Shown: positions 39,242 through 47,870 of the stretch, piece after piece | Layout of the letters: each line of letters begins with the position of its first letter | Numbering within the stretch: the first letter of the stretch is position 1 | From: CAHJXF01 sp038225855 | GTDB lineage: Bacteria; Pseudomonadota; Gammaproteobacteria; Burkholderiales; Burkholderiaceae_D | Direction of reading: 5' to 3' | NCBI GenBank assembly: GCA_038225855.1 | Contig: JBBRQU010000008.1 | Span: 39,413-103,412, forward strand | Length of the DNA: 64,000 nucleotides | Position numbers and translations under genes: made by a program | The notes under the pieces: model-generated | The model's database searches: none | Told to the model about the DNA's origin: nothing | What the model saw: the letters and a program-made list of their open reading frames with translations, nothing else

Positions 39242-40729
39242 TTAGCCACCGTGGGTGCTGGCCGCATCGTCGGATGGCTCGCGACGTCGGGTCGGCCTTC
39301 CGCCCAGGATCCCTTCCTGATCGGCGAGCATCTGGCCTATCTTGATGCCGTCTTCGTCGATGCTGAACAGACGCAGTTCACTCGAATGCGCGCTTGCACG
39401 CACTTTCACGACGGCCAATACGCGCTGCAACCGGCTGTCGACTTCGATGTAACGCTGCACGATGATGCTGTCGGTCAGAAAGGCGGTGCCATAGGGGCTG
39501 AAGCGCAAGTCGTCGTAGCGGTCTTCCAGCTCCGATGTCATCAGCACCGTGACGCCGATGTTGGCCAGCGTCGTCACCAGGCGCGACAGGGATGCGCGAT
39601 AGTCCTCGCGGAAGGTGGGCGCCAGTGCAAGCTCCAGGCCCGAAAGCGAGTCGAGCACGACGCGTGTCGCCTTCATGCGGCCGATCTCTGCGATCAGCAG
39701 CGTGGCGATCTCGTCGACCGACAAATCCGATGCGCGGCTATGCACCAGGGCCACGCTGCCGCGCTTGATGAGATCGGCAATCGCCTTGGAGCGCGACAGT
39801 GCGGGACGCAGTTCGAACGCGGCAATGACGCCGGTTTCTCCAGTGCGCGCGCCCTCGGCCAGAAACGCCGCAGCCATGATGCTCTTGCCCGAACCCGACG
39901 GTCCGGCAACGAGCACCGAGTATCCGCGCGGCAAGCCGCCGCCCATCATCTCGTCGAGCCCCGGCACACCCATGCACAGGCGCGAGGCCGTGCCCGCGTC
40001 GGCTTCGCGCTCGGTTTTCACGATGAGCTGGGCGGGCGGGAAAATCTTGATCCCGGTGGCGTTGATGCGAAACGTATGCAGCCCCGGCAACGCAGGCTGG
40101 CCGCGCATCTTCATGATCTCGATCTTCCGCACGACCGAATTGCGCATCACGCTCTGGCGCAACCAGATCAGTCCGTCGGCGACGGTGAACACCGGGCTCG
40201 GATCGCTCTCGTTGAAATATTCCCCGATCAGAAAAGTCGTGGCCTGCCAACTCGTCATCAGCATACCGAGTTGCTGAACGAAGTGCTGCAGGCCGAGGAA
40301 CGCATTGGGCTCCCCCTGGCTGGCGAGAGCCACCGACCGAAACGAATCGACGAACACCAGACCCGGTCCGTGCTCCTCGACGGCCACTGCGATTCGGGCC
40401 AGCACACGGTCGAGATTTCCGACGACCGTGTCGTCGGCGAGGTTGATGAAGTGAATCGCGCTGTTGATTTTTTCGCTGTCGAAAAAATCGAACTGCTGTT
40501 GATAGCGCAACATTTTCAGCGGCGGCTCGCCGAGCACCGTGAAGTAAAGCGCAGGCTGCTCCGGTGTGGCGAGCGCGAACATGATCTGATGCGCCAGCGT
40601 GGTCTTGCCGCAGCCGGGCGGGCCCGCAATGATGTTGAACGAAAATTCCGGCAGGCCCCCTCCAAGCACCTCGTCGAGTCCTGGCACACCCGTTCCCAAT
40701 TGATTGATCGTTGCCTTGTCCATGGTCAT
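39242..40729 (-). CDS. KaiC-like double RecA-domain ATPase
   Basis: 495 residues with two KaiC/RecA-like domains. The first has Walker A GPPGCGKTTL and Walker B GPGLVFVDSFRS; the second has Walker A GPSGSGKSIM and Walker B TRVVLDSLSGLEL. Both begin with the repeated module GVPGLDEVLGGGLP / GVPGLDEMMGGGLP. KaiC itself has ~520 residues; no kaiA or kaiB is present, so a clock role is not implied. Such proteins in non-cyanobacteria often act in signalling with kinases. Its ATG overlaps the upstream small gene stop (ATGA), and a kinase gene follows. Confidence 0.9.
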   Translation of the reverse strand: MTMDKATINQLGTGVPGLDEVLGGGLPEFSFNIIAGPPGCGKTTLAHQIMFALATPEQPALYFTVLGEPPLKMLRYQQQFDFFDSEKINSAIHFINLADDTVVGNLDRVLARIAVAVEEHGPGLVFVDSFRSVALASQGEPNAFLGLQHFVQQLGMLMTSWQATTFLIGEYFNESDPSPVFTVADGLIWLRQSVMRNSVVRKIEIMKMRGQPALPGLHTFRINATGIKIFPPAQLIVKTEREADAGTASRLCMGVPGLDEMMGGGLPRGYSVLVAGPSGSGKSIMAAAFLAEGARTGETGVIAAFELRPALSRSKAIADLIKRGSVALVHSRASDLSVDEIATLLIAEIGRMKATRVVLDSLSGLELALAPTFREDYRASLSRLVTTLANIGVTVLMTSELEDRYDDLRFSPYGTAFLTDSIIVQRYIEVDSRLQRVLAVVKVRASAHSSELRLFSIDEDGIKIGQMLADQEGILGGRPTRRREPSDDAASTHGG

Positions 40730-41151
40730 GACGAAATGTCCTGCACGGCAGAGCCGTATGTAAGGTTGTTGAGAACGGACTCCAGGAGCCGCTCCGTGAG
40801 CGAGCCGCCGATCAGCTTGGTCAGCAACTGCTTGAAGGTCTGCAGCAGGGCGTCGCTTGCCGAGGCGGCGTTCGAAGTGGTTTGCTGTGCCAGCGTCGCC
40901 TGCAATGCCGCGAACTCGCCGGGCGGCGAGTCGCTTTCACGCACGGCCGTCAGGCACGGATGATGGGTGCCGGTCAGAAACAGGCTGCGGTTGTAAAGCG
41001 CAGCGACTCCGCGCGGGCCGACGATGGGAGACAAAGCGGCATCGATGTCGCGCCATGTCGAAGCCGACAGCTCGGCGATGCGCCTGGCGTCGGCGCCTTC
41101 GGCTGCCAACTGCGCAAACGCCGCATGGTGAGGTTGCGCAGTGGGTTGCAT
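40726..41151 (-). CDS. Small helical protein leading a KaiC-like operon
   Basis: 141 residues, mostly helical by composition, with no signal peptide or membrane segment and no family I recognise. A conserved-looking start (AELSASTWRDIDAALSPIVGPRGVAALYNRSL) recalls helical domains found on regulators that accompany KaiC-like ATPases. It is translationally coupled to the KaiC-like gene by an ATGA overlap, so it likely works with it. There is no Shine-Dalgarno site; instead a run of 13 C on the coding strand (41167-41179) lies 15 bases upstream of the ATG. A different start further in is possible but the coding signal runs from 41151. Confidence 0.72.
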   Translation of the reverse strand: MQPTAQPHHAAFAQLAAEGADARRIAELSASTWRDIDAALSPIVGPRGVAALYNRSLFLTGTHHPCLTAVRESDSPPGEFAALQATLAQQTTSNAASASDALLQTFKQLLTKLIGGSLTERLLESVLNNLTYGSAVQDISS

Positions 41152-41166
41152 CGGTGGTCCGCGGGC

Positions 41167-41179
41167 GGGGGGGGGGGGG
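41167..41179. repeat. 13-base G homopolymer upstream of the KaiC-like operon
   Basis: An uninterrupted run of 13 G on the + strand (C on the coding strand) in the leader of the small helical gene. Runs of this length slip readily during replication. The position, 15 bases before the ATG, suits control of promoter spacing or translation. Confidence 0.9.
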
Positions 41180-41265
41180 TCAGAACTTCCGCGCGCGCGA
41201 GCTTGGATGATACGCCTGGTTACGGGCGCACGAGCAAAGCCGAAGCGCCTCGAAACGAGTTGGGC

Positions 41266-44200
41266 CTACGACCCCTGCGCATTGCGCAATCGGTCGAGCA
41301 GAAGCGCCGCATGGATCGCCTTGCGCTGCGCGCCATCGAAAATCTGATGCCGGCAACTCGTGCCGTCGGCGACCACGATCGCGTCGGGTTGCAGACGTAC
41401 GGCGGGCAAGAGATTGGCTTCGGCCATGCGCATCGAAACATCGTAGTGCTTCGCTTCGTACCCGAAGCTGCCCGCCATGCCGCAACACGAGCTCTCGATC
41501 AGCTCGGGCCTGGCGCCGGGGATGAGACGCAAGACTTCGAGCACGGGCAGCATCGCTCCGAATGCTGTCTGATGGCAATGACCGTGGACGAGGATGGCTG
41601 CGTCCGCCGCCTTCAGAGGCAATGAGAAACGACCCGCCTTCGCCTCGCGCGCGACGAACTCCTCGAACAAGAGCGCGTGCTTGGCCACGATCTCGGCGGG
41701 CTCGCCGAGACCCATCACCAGTGCCTCATCGCGCAGCGTGAGCAGGCACGAAGGTTCGAGTCCGACGATCGCGATGCCCGCGTTTGCGAATGGAAGCAGC
41801 GCATCGATCAATGCGCGCGCCCTGACCCTGGCCTCGTCGACCATCCCGCTCGCGAGATGCGTGCGGCCGCAACAGTAGTGGCCGTCGCGCCTGGCGAGCG
41901 TGTGCAGCGTGTATCCCGCGGCCTTCAACACGCGCGCCGCGGCCCACGCGTTCTCGCTTTCGAAGACGCCGTTGAAGGTGTCGACGAACAGCACCGCGGC
42001 CTTCTCGCCCGCGGCCGCTGCGGCGATGGTGTGGTCGCGGGTCGAGAACAGCGCGCCGTGGTTCGCATGGCCGTTCGCATTGCCGTTCGCATTGCCGTTC
42101 GCGTCGTCGTACGCGTCTTCGTATGTTCGCCAGAACGTATCGCTTCGCCAACGCGGCAGTGTGCGATGCGCGGAAAAACCGAACCACTTTTCGGACAGAC
42201 GCGCGGCGCCGGGCACCCTGTCGCGCAGATTCAGCAGCCACGCGAAACGACTGGCCGTGCGCGCGTAGTCTGGCAGCCGCGCGATCAAGCGGTCCTTCAA
42301 CGTATAGCCGTGCCTGGCCTTGTAGTGCGCGAGGAACTCGATCTTCATCTTCGCCATGTCCACGCCGGTCGGACAGTCGCGTTTGCAGCCCTTGCAACTG
42401 ACGCACAGATCGAGCGTGTCGTGCATCGCCTCGCTCGTGAACGCGTCGGGCCCGAGCTGACCCGACAGCGCGAGGCGCAGTGTGTTGGCGCGTCCGCGCG
42501 TCAAGTGACGCTCGTCGCGCGTCACGCGGTAGCTCGGGCACATCGTGCCCGCGTCGAACTTGCGGCAGTGGCCGTTGTTGTTGCACATCTCGACGGCTTT
42601 GGCGAAGCCGCCGGTGGTGTCGCCACCGGTGCCGGGTGCGGTGGTGGCCTCGGTCACGGGATCGTTCTGCACGTCCCATGCCGACCAGTCGAGCACCGGC
42701 TTCAGCGCGATGGTGCGATAGGGGCGTGGCGCGCTCGGTGGCGGAAAGCGGAACAGCGCGCCGTCGTCCATGCGCGGCGGGTCGATCATCTTGGCGGGGT
42801 TGAACAGGCCGATCGGATCGAGCTTCTGCTTGATGGCCCTGAACGCTTCATCGATCGCGGGGCCGAACTGCCACGCGATCCATTCGCCGCGGCACAGGCC
42901 GTCGCCGTGCTCACCGCTGTATGCGCCCTTGTATTTGCGCACCAGCACTGCGGCCTCGTCGGCGACCGCGCGCATCTTCGCCGCGCCTCCGTGAGGGCCG
43001 CCGCTGCGCATGTCGAGAATCGGCCGCACGTGCAGCGTGCCCACCGATGCGTGCGCATACCACGTGCCGCGCGTGCCGTGACGCGCGAACACTTCGGTCA
43101 ACGCGTCGGTGTATTCGGCGAGATGTTCGAGCGGAACCGCGCAGTCCTCAATGAAGCTCACGGGCTTTCCGTCGCCCTTCAAGCTCATCATGATGTTGAG
43201 ACCGGCCTTGCGGACTTCCCACAGATTTTTCTGCGGCGCGTCTTCAGACAACTGCACGACGCTATGCGGCAAGCCGAGGTCGCCCATCAACGCGGCCAGG
43301 TCCTTCAACTTCAGCAGCAGCGCGGCCTTGTCGCTGCTTTTGTCGTTACTCGAGAATTCGACCAGCAGGATCGCTGCGGGCTGGCCGATCAACGCGGCTT
43401 CGATCGCAGGCCTGAACGCGGGGTTGGTCAGGCTCAGATCGATCATCGTGCGATCGACCAATTCGACAGCGCTCGGCTCGAGCTTGACGATGTGCCGGGC
43501 CGCGTCCATCGCCGCATGGAAACTCGGGAAGTTGACGACGCCCAGCACCTTCGCGCGCGGCAGTTCGCACAATTGCAGCGTGAGGCTCCTGGTGTACGCG
43601 AGCGTGCCTTCTGAGCCCACCAACAGATGCGCGAGGTTGACGCTTCCGTCCGCGGTGTAGGGCCGCTCGCTTTGCGCGTCGAAGATGTCGAGGTTGTAGC
43701 CGCCCACGCGGCGCATGACCTTGGGCCATCGTTCGGCAATGTCGGCGCGAAGCGCGACGGCGAGTTCGCGAACGAAGTCGGCGATCGCTTTTCCTCTCGC
43801 GTCGAGCCGCGAAACCGGCCCGAAGTCGATCAGCGATCCGTCCGACAACCACGCACTCACGCCGAGCACGTTGTGAACCATGTTGCCGTACGCGATCGAT
43901 CGCGAGCCGCACGAATTGTTGCCGGCCATGCCGCCGAGCGTGGCCTGTGCGCTTGTGGAAACGTCGACCGGATACCAGAGTCGGTGCGGCTTGAGTTGCG
44001 CGTTCAGATGATCGAGCACGAGTCCTGGCTCGACCGTGGCGGTCCTCGCTTCGAGGTCGACCTCCAGCACGCGGCGCAGATGCTTGGTGCTGTCGATCAC
44101 CAGTGCGGCGCCGGTGGTCTGTCCGCACTGGCTGGTGCCGGCGCCGCGCGGCAGGATCGGCACCAGGAGTTCGCGTGCGATGTCGATGGCGATCGTCACG

Positions 44201-44406
44201 TCGCGTTCCGTCTTCGGCACGAGAACGCCGACCGGCATGATCTGATAGATCGATGCGTCGGTCGCGTAGCGCCCGCGCGATCCGATATCGAACAACACCT
44301 CGCCTTCGGTCTCGGCGCGCAGCCGCCGCGCCAGAGCTTCGGTCACGTCGTTGTACGGCAGGCTTGCGCCGAGCGGCATCAGCGTCTGCCTGGATTCGAC
44401 CGGCAT
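41266..44406 (-). CDS. FAD/Fe-S D-2-hydroxyacid dehydrogenase (YdiJ-like)
   Basis: 1046 residues. The N-terminal half is a PCMH-type FAD domain (VPILPRGAGTSQCGQTTGAALVID, SVSTSAQATLGGMAGNNSCGSRS-type region) with an FAD-oxidase C-terminal part (GEHGDGLCRGEW). Next come Fe-S ligands (CNNNGHCRK, CVSCKGCKRDCPTGVD) and two CCG-type cysteine-rich modules (HYCCGRTH, ESSCCGMAG). This is the layout of YdiJ and D-2-hydroxyglutarate dehydrogenases, which pass electrons to the respiratory chain. A loop with an Asn-Gly-Asn-Ala repeat (42061-42108) is unusual. The genes beside it suggest a 2-hydroxyacid or glyoxylate route; the exact substrate is uncertain. Confidence 0.87.
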   Translation of the reverse strand: MPVESRQTLMPLGASLPYNDVTEALARRLRAETEGEVLFDIGSRGRYATDASIYQIMPVGVLVPKTERDVTIAIDIARELLVPILPRGAGTSQCGQTTGAALVIDSTKHLRRVLEVDLEARTATVEPGLVLDHLNAQLKPHRLWYPVDVSTSAQATLGGMAGNNSCGSRSIAYGNMVHNVLGVSAWLSDGSLIDFGPVSRLDARGKAIADFVRELAVALRADIAERWPKVMRRVGGYNLDIFDAQSERPYTADGSVNLAHLLVGSEGTLAYTRSLTLQLCELPRAKVLGVVNFPSFHAAMDAARHIVKLEPSAVELVDRTMIDLSLTNPAFRPAIEAALIGQPAAILLVEFSSNDKSSDKAALLLKLKDLAALMGDLGLPHSVVQLSEDAPQKNLWEVRKAGLNIMMSLKGDGKPVSFIEDCAVPLEHLAEYTDALTEVFARHGTRGTWYAHASVGTLHVRPILDMRSGGPHGGAAKMRAVADEAAVLVRKYKGAYSGEHGDGLCRGEWIAWQFGPAIDEAFRAIKQKLDPIGLFNPAKMIDPPRMDDGALFRFPPPSAPRPYRTIALKPVLDWSAWDVQNDPVTEATTAPGTGGDTTGGFAKAVEMCNNNGHCRKFDAGTMCPSYRVTRDERHLTRGRANTLRLALSGQLGPDAFTSEAMHDTLDLCVSCKGCKRDCPTGVDMAKMKIEFLAHYKARHGYTLKDRLIARLPDYARTASRFAWLLNLRDRVPGAARLSEKWFGFSAHRTLPRWRSDTFWRTYEDAYDDANGNANGNANGHANHGALFSTRDHTIAAAAAGEKAAVLFVDTFNGVFESENAWAAARVLKAAGYTLHTLARRDGHYCCGRTHLASGMVDEARVRARALIDALLPFANAGIAIVGLEPSCLLTLRDEALVMGLGEPAEIVAKHALLFEEFVAREAKAGRFSLPLKAADAAILVHGHCHQTAFGAMLPVLEVLRLIPGARPELIESSCCGMAGSFGYEAKHYDVSMRMAEANLLPAVRLQPDAIVVADGTSCRHQIFDGAQRKAIHAALLLDRLRNAQGS
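42061..42108. repeat. 12-base tandem repeat inside the D-2-hydroxyacid dehydrogenase gene
   Basis: Four 12-base units (GTTCGCATTGCC and near copies) at 42061, 42073, 42085 and 42097 encode an Ala-Asn-Gly-Asn loop between the Fe-S and CCG parts. The unit is a multiple of three, so changes in number stay in frame. Confidence 0.85.
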
Positions 44407-44429
44407 GCGGCGTCAGGCATTGTCTTGAT

Positions 44430-45116
44430 TCAAGCCGTAGCTTCGGGATAGATCTCGCCGGCACGCAGCAGGGCGAGGACGCTGTCGCGCTTGTGATGCA
44501 TGTGTTCCATCAGGATGTCGCGCAGGCGGCCGCCGTCGCGCGCATCGAGCGCATCGATCATCGCCTCGTGTTCCTTGACGGCGAGCTTCCACTTCTTCTC
44601 GTTCTGGTTGGTGCGAAAGCGCAGTGACTGCACGCGTGCGTTGATCGAACGATAGGTCTCCGTGAGCACCGGGTTCTTGGCCGCGGCATTGATCGCGGAA
44701 TGGATGCGCGCGTTGAGCCGGTAGTAGCCCGACAGGTCGCGGCGCGCGTAGCAGGCCAGCATTTCGTAATGGAGGGCGCGCACTTCGGCGGTCTCTTCGT
44801 CGGTGATGCGCTGAGCGGCAAGCTCGCCCGACGTTCCTTCGAGCATGGCGAGCACTTCGAACGTATCGGTCACGTCGGCCTCGGTGAGCTTGACGGCGAC
44901 CGCGCCGCGATTGGGCAACAGATCGACCAGGCCTTCGGCGCCGAGCAGCTTGATCGCTTCGCGCAGCGGCGTGCGCGAGACACGCAGACGCTCGCACAGT
45001 TCACGCTCGTTGAGCTTTGCTCCAGGCGATATCTGCCCCTCGATCAACATGGTGCGCAATCGCGCCGCAACCTGATCGTGCAACGCGAGCCTCAAGATCG
45101 AAATGACTTCAGCCAT
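44430..45116 (-). CDS. GntR-family (FCD) transcriptional regulator
   Basis: 228 residues: a winged helix (LHDQVAARLRTMLIEGQISPGAKLNERELCERLRVSRTPLREAIKLLGAEGLVDLLPNRG) and an FCD ligand domain (VTDTFEVLAMLEGTSGELAA, YYRLNARIHSAINAAAKNP, WKLAVKEHEAMIDALDARDG) with His ligands for a metal that helps bind an acid effector. The ATG at 45116 has GAGGAGA before it; the reading frame upstream is not conserved. It diverges from the aminotransferase gene over a perfect palindrome and very likely controls both directions. Confidence 0.92.
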   Translation of the reverse strand: MAEVISILRLALHDQVAARLRTMLIEGQISPGAKLNERELCERLRVSRTPLREAIKLLGAEGLVDLLPNRGAVAVKLTEADVTDTFEVLAMLEGTSGELAAQRITDEETAEVRALHYEMLACYARRDLSGYYRLNARIHSAINAAAKNPVLTETYRSINARVQSLRFRTNQNEKKWKLAVKEHEAMIDALDARDGGRLRDILMEHMHHKRDSVLALLRAGEIYPEATA

Positions 45117-45141
45117 CTGTATTTTCTCCTCGTCCGCATTT

Positions 45142-45219
45142 TTGCATGCATTTTGTTTCTCCGCCGACCTAGTTTTGCCTATAGCTGTTTGCATGTTTTG
45201 CATATTGCATGCAATATGC
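45142..45219. promoter_or_regulatory. GntR operator region with a perfect 20-base palindrome
   Basis: GCATATTGCATGCAATATGC at 45200-45219 is a perfect 20-base palindrome 21 bases upstream of the aminotransferase start. TTGCATGCA-type half copies occur at 45143-45150 and 45188-45195. Dyads with a TGCATGCA-like core fit a GntR/FCD dimer, and the divergent GntR gene is next door. The likely effect is control of the transporter/aminotransferase unit and autoregulation. Confidence 0.65.
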
Positions 45220-45239
45220 CGCCGCATTCAGGAGACCTC

Positions 45240-46481
45240 ATGCTCAATCTCGACTTCCATCCCACCGGCCGTCACTTCCTTCAGATCCCGGGACCGAGTC
45301 CTGTGCCCGACCGCATCCTGCGCGCGATCAGCCTGCCGACGATCGATCATCGCGGCCCCGAGTTCGGCGCGCTCGGCGTGAAAGTCCTGAAGGGCATCCG
45401 CGAGATTTTCAAGACCAAGCACCCCGTCATCATCTATCCGGCGTCGGGCACCGGCGCGTGGGAAGCGGCGCTGTCCAACACCCTGAGTCCGGGCGATCAC
45501 ATCCTGATGTACGAGACCGGTCACTTCGCGTCGCTGTGGCAGAAGATGGCCACGCGCCTCGGCCTCTCCACCGAGTTCCTCGCATGGAACGGCAGCGACG
45601 AAGCCCTGCCGAACGCGCCGAGCTGGCGTCGCGGCGTGCAGGCCGACACGATCGAAGCACGGCTGAAGAAGGACACCGACCATCGCATCAAGGCCGTGTG
45701 CGTGGTTCACAACGAGACCTCGACGGGCGTCACGTCGGATATCTCGGCGGTCAGGAAGGCGATCGACGCGGCATCGCATCCGGCGCTGTTGATGGTCGAC
45801 ACGATTTCGGGCCTCGCGAGCGCCGACTATCGTCACGACGAGTGGGGCGTGGACGTATCGGTGAGCGGATCGCAGAAGGGCCTGATGCTGCCGCCGGGCA
45901 TCAGCTTCAACGCGATCTCGCCGCGCGCGCAGGACGCGACGAAAAGCGCGAAGCTGCCGCGCGCGTTCTGGGCGTGGGACGAAATCGTCGAGATGAACAA
46001 GGACGGCTATTGGCCGTACACGCCCAACACCAACCTGCTGTACGGCCTTTCCGAATCGCTGGACATGATCGAGGCCGAAGGTCTCGACCATGTATTCGCG
46101 CGGCATCAACGCTGGGCCGCGGGCGTGCGCGCGGCGGTCGATGCGTGGGGCCTGCAGATTCAGTGCGTGGATCCGCAGGTGTATTCGCCCGTGTTGACCG
46201 GCGTGATCATGCCGCCCGGTATCGATGCCGACGCGGTGCGTCGTCTCATCTACCAACGCTTCGACATGTCGCTCGGCACGGGCCTCGGAAAATTGAAGGG
46301 CCGCATGTTTCGCATCGGCCACCTCGGCGACAGCAACGACCTGACGCTGCTCGGCACACTGGCGGGTTGCGAGATGGGTCTGAACCTCGCAGGCGTATCG
46401 CTCGCGGGCAGCGGTGTTCAGGCTGCGATGGAGCACTTCGCAAACAGCGGGCCGCAGGTCGCGTTGAAGAAGGCGGCTTGA
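45240..46481 (+). CDS. Serine/alanine-glyoxylate aminotransferase
   Basis: 413 residues of class V PLP aminotransferases. It begins FLQIPGPSPVPDRILRAISLPTIDHRGPEF, has YPASGTGAWEAALSNTLSPGD, VHNETSTGVTSDIS, and the PLP lysine in VSGSQKGLMLPPG. This is the profile of serine-glyoxylate aminotransferase (SgaA-like), which turns glyoxylate to glycine. AGGAG precedes the ATG at 45240. It leads an operon with an MFS transporter, opposite a GntR regulator and the D-2-hydroxyacid dehydrogenase. Confidence 0.9.
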   Translation: MLNLDFHPTGRHFLQIPGPSPVPDRILRAISLPTIDHRGPEFGALGVKVLKGIREIFKTKHPVIIYPASGTGAWEAALSNTLSPGDHILMYETGHFASLWQKMATRLGLSTEFLAWNGSDEALPNAPSWRRGVQADTIEARLKKDTDHRIKAVCVVHNETSTGVTSDISAVRKAIDAASHPALLMVDTISGLASADYRHDEWGVDVSVSGSQKGLMLPPGISFNAISPRAQDATKSAKLPRAFWAWDEIVEMNKDGYWPYTPNTNLLYGLSESLDMIEAEGLDHVFARHQRWAAGVRAAVDAWGLQIQCVDPQVYSPVLTGVIMPPGIDADAVRRLIYQRFDMSLGTGLGKLKGRMFRIGHLGDSNDLTLLGTLAGCEMGLNLAGVSLAGSGVQAAMEHFANSGPQVALKKAA

Positions 46482-46537
46482 ACGTTTTGAAGCGTCGATA
46501 CCAGCGTTCGATATACAAAAAAAATACGGAGACCAAG

Positions 46538-47833
46538 ATGAGGAAGATGTTTCGCGCGACCAATGTGGTTCTCATGCTGCTGTGCCTGATGTACTTCATC
46601 ACGTATCTCGATCGCGTGAACGTGAGTACCGCGGCGGCCGGCTTCGGGAAGGACTTCAACCTCAACAAGACCGAGATCGGCTTCGTCTTCTCGGCATTCG
46701 CCTATCCCTATCTGATCTTCCAGATCATCGGCGGGTGGGTCAGCGATCGCTTCGGCGCGCGCCGCACACTGATCGTATGCGGCCTGATCTGGGCGAGCGC
46801 CACGGTGCTGACCGGCATGGCCGGCGGGTTGATCTCGCTGGTGCTCGCGCGCGTGCTGCTCGGCCTGGGTGAAGGCGCGACCTTTCCGGCGGCCACGTCG
46901 GCGATGTCGCGCTGGGTCGCTAAAGAAAAGCGTGGCTTTGCGCAGGGCATCACGCACGCGGCTGCCCGCATCGGCAATGCGGTCGCACCTGCCGCGGTCG
47001 TTGCGATCATGGCCACTTACGGCTGGCGCGAATCCTTCTATGCGTGCGCGGCGTTGAGCTTCGTATGGGTCGGCCTGTGGGCGCTGACCTTCACCGAAAA
47101 GCCGAAGGACCATCCGCGCATCACCGAGGCCGAACTCGCGTTCCTGCCGGTGCCGCAATCGAAGAAAGTCAAGGTGCCCTGGGGTCCGCTCTTCAAGCGC
47201 ATGATGCCCGTCACCATCGTGTACTTCTGCTATGGCTGGACGCTGTGGTTGTTTCTTAGTTGGATTCCGCAGTACTTCCTGCACAGCTACAGCCTCGACC
47301 TGAAGAAATCCGCGATCTTCGCGTCGAGCGTCTTCTTCGCCGGCGTGGTGGGCGATACGCTCGGCGGCATCGTCACCGACAAGATCCTGGTGCGCACCGG
47401 CAGCCTGCATCGCGCGCGCAGCTGGATGGTGGCCGTGTTCATGGCGCTCACGCTGCTGTCGCTGATTCCGCTGCTCTTTACGCATCACCTCTACGTTTCG
47501 CTGGCCTGCCTGTCGTTCGGCTTCTTCTTCGCCGAGATGACGATCGGCCCGATGTGGGCGATTCCGATGGACATCGCACCCGAGTACTCGGGCACCGCGA
47601 GCGGCATGATGAACACCGGCTCGGCGCTCGCGGCCATCATCAGTCCCGTGATCGGCGGTTACCTGATCGACAAGACCGGCAACTGGGAACTGCCGTTCGT
47701 GGGCAGCATGGTGCTGATGGGTGTCGGCGTGGTGCTCGCGTTTCGCATGCAGCCCGAGAGCAAGTTCTCGCTCGACGGGGGCGTGGAGGGTCGCAACGCG
47801 GTCGATCCGCACGCGGTGACGAAGACGGTGTGA
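46538..47833 (+). CDS. MFS transporter (ACS-type anion symporter)
   Basis: 431 residues with twelve transmembrane helices and MFS motif A (GWVSDRFGARRTLIV). The N-terminus (YFITYLDRVNVSTAAAGFGKDF) is that of the anion:cation symporter family, which carries organic acids such as glucarate, tartrate or phthalate. It follows the aminotransferase by 56 bases, so the imported acid may be the source of the 2-hydroxyacid or amino acid handled by the neighbours (inference). GGAG precedes the ATG at 46538. Confidence 0.9.
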   Translation: MRKMFRATNVVLMLLCLMYFITYLDRVNVSTAAAGFGKDFNLNKTEIGFVFSAFAYPYLIFQIIGGWVSDRFGARRTLIVCGLIWASATVLTGMAGGLISLVLARVLLGLGEGATFPAATSAMSRWVAKEKRGFAQGITHAAARIGNAVAPAAVVAIMATYGWRESFYACAALSFVWVGLWALTFTEKPKDHPRITEAELAFLPVPQSKKVKVPWGPLFKRMMPVTIVYFCYGWTLWLFLSWIPQYFLHSYSLDLKKSAIFASSVFFAGVVGDTLGGIVTDKILVRTGSLHRARSWMVAVFMALTLLSLIPLLFTHHLYVSLACLSFGFFFAEMTIGPMWAIPMDIAPEYSGTASGMMNTGSALAAIISPVIGGYLIDKTGNWELPFVGSMVLMGVGVVLAFRMQPESKFSLDGGVEGRNAVDPHAVTKTV

Positions 47834-47870
47834 AACCGAGCGGCGTTCATCGCGGCGCAGAATAGCGCCC

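Noticed and set aside
38136..41151. A true circadian kaiABC clock
   Set aside because: No kaiA or kaiB; the KaiC-like protein lies with a kinase and an unrelated small protein.
41677..43614. Very long open frame (645 codons) antisense to the D-2-hydroxyacid dehydrogenase
   Set aside because: Composition is Arg/Gln/His-rich with no domain. The opposite strand carries a complete well-conserved enzyme. High GC makes such shadows common.
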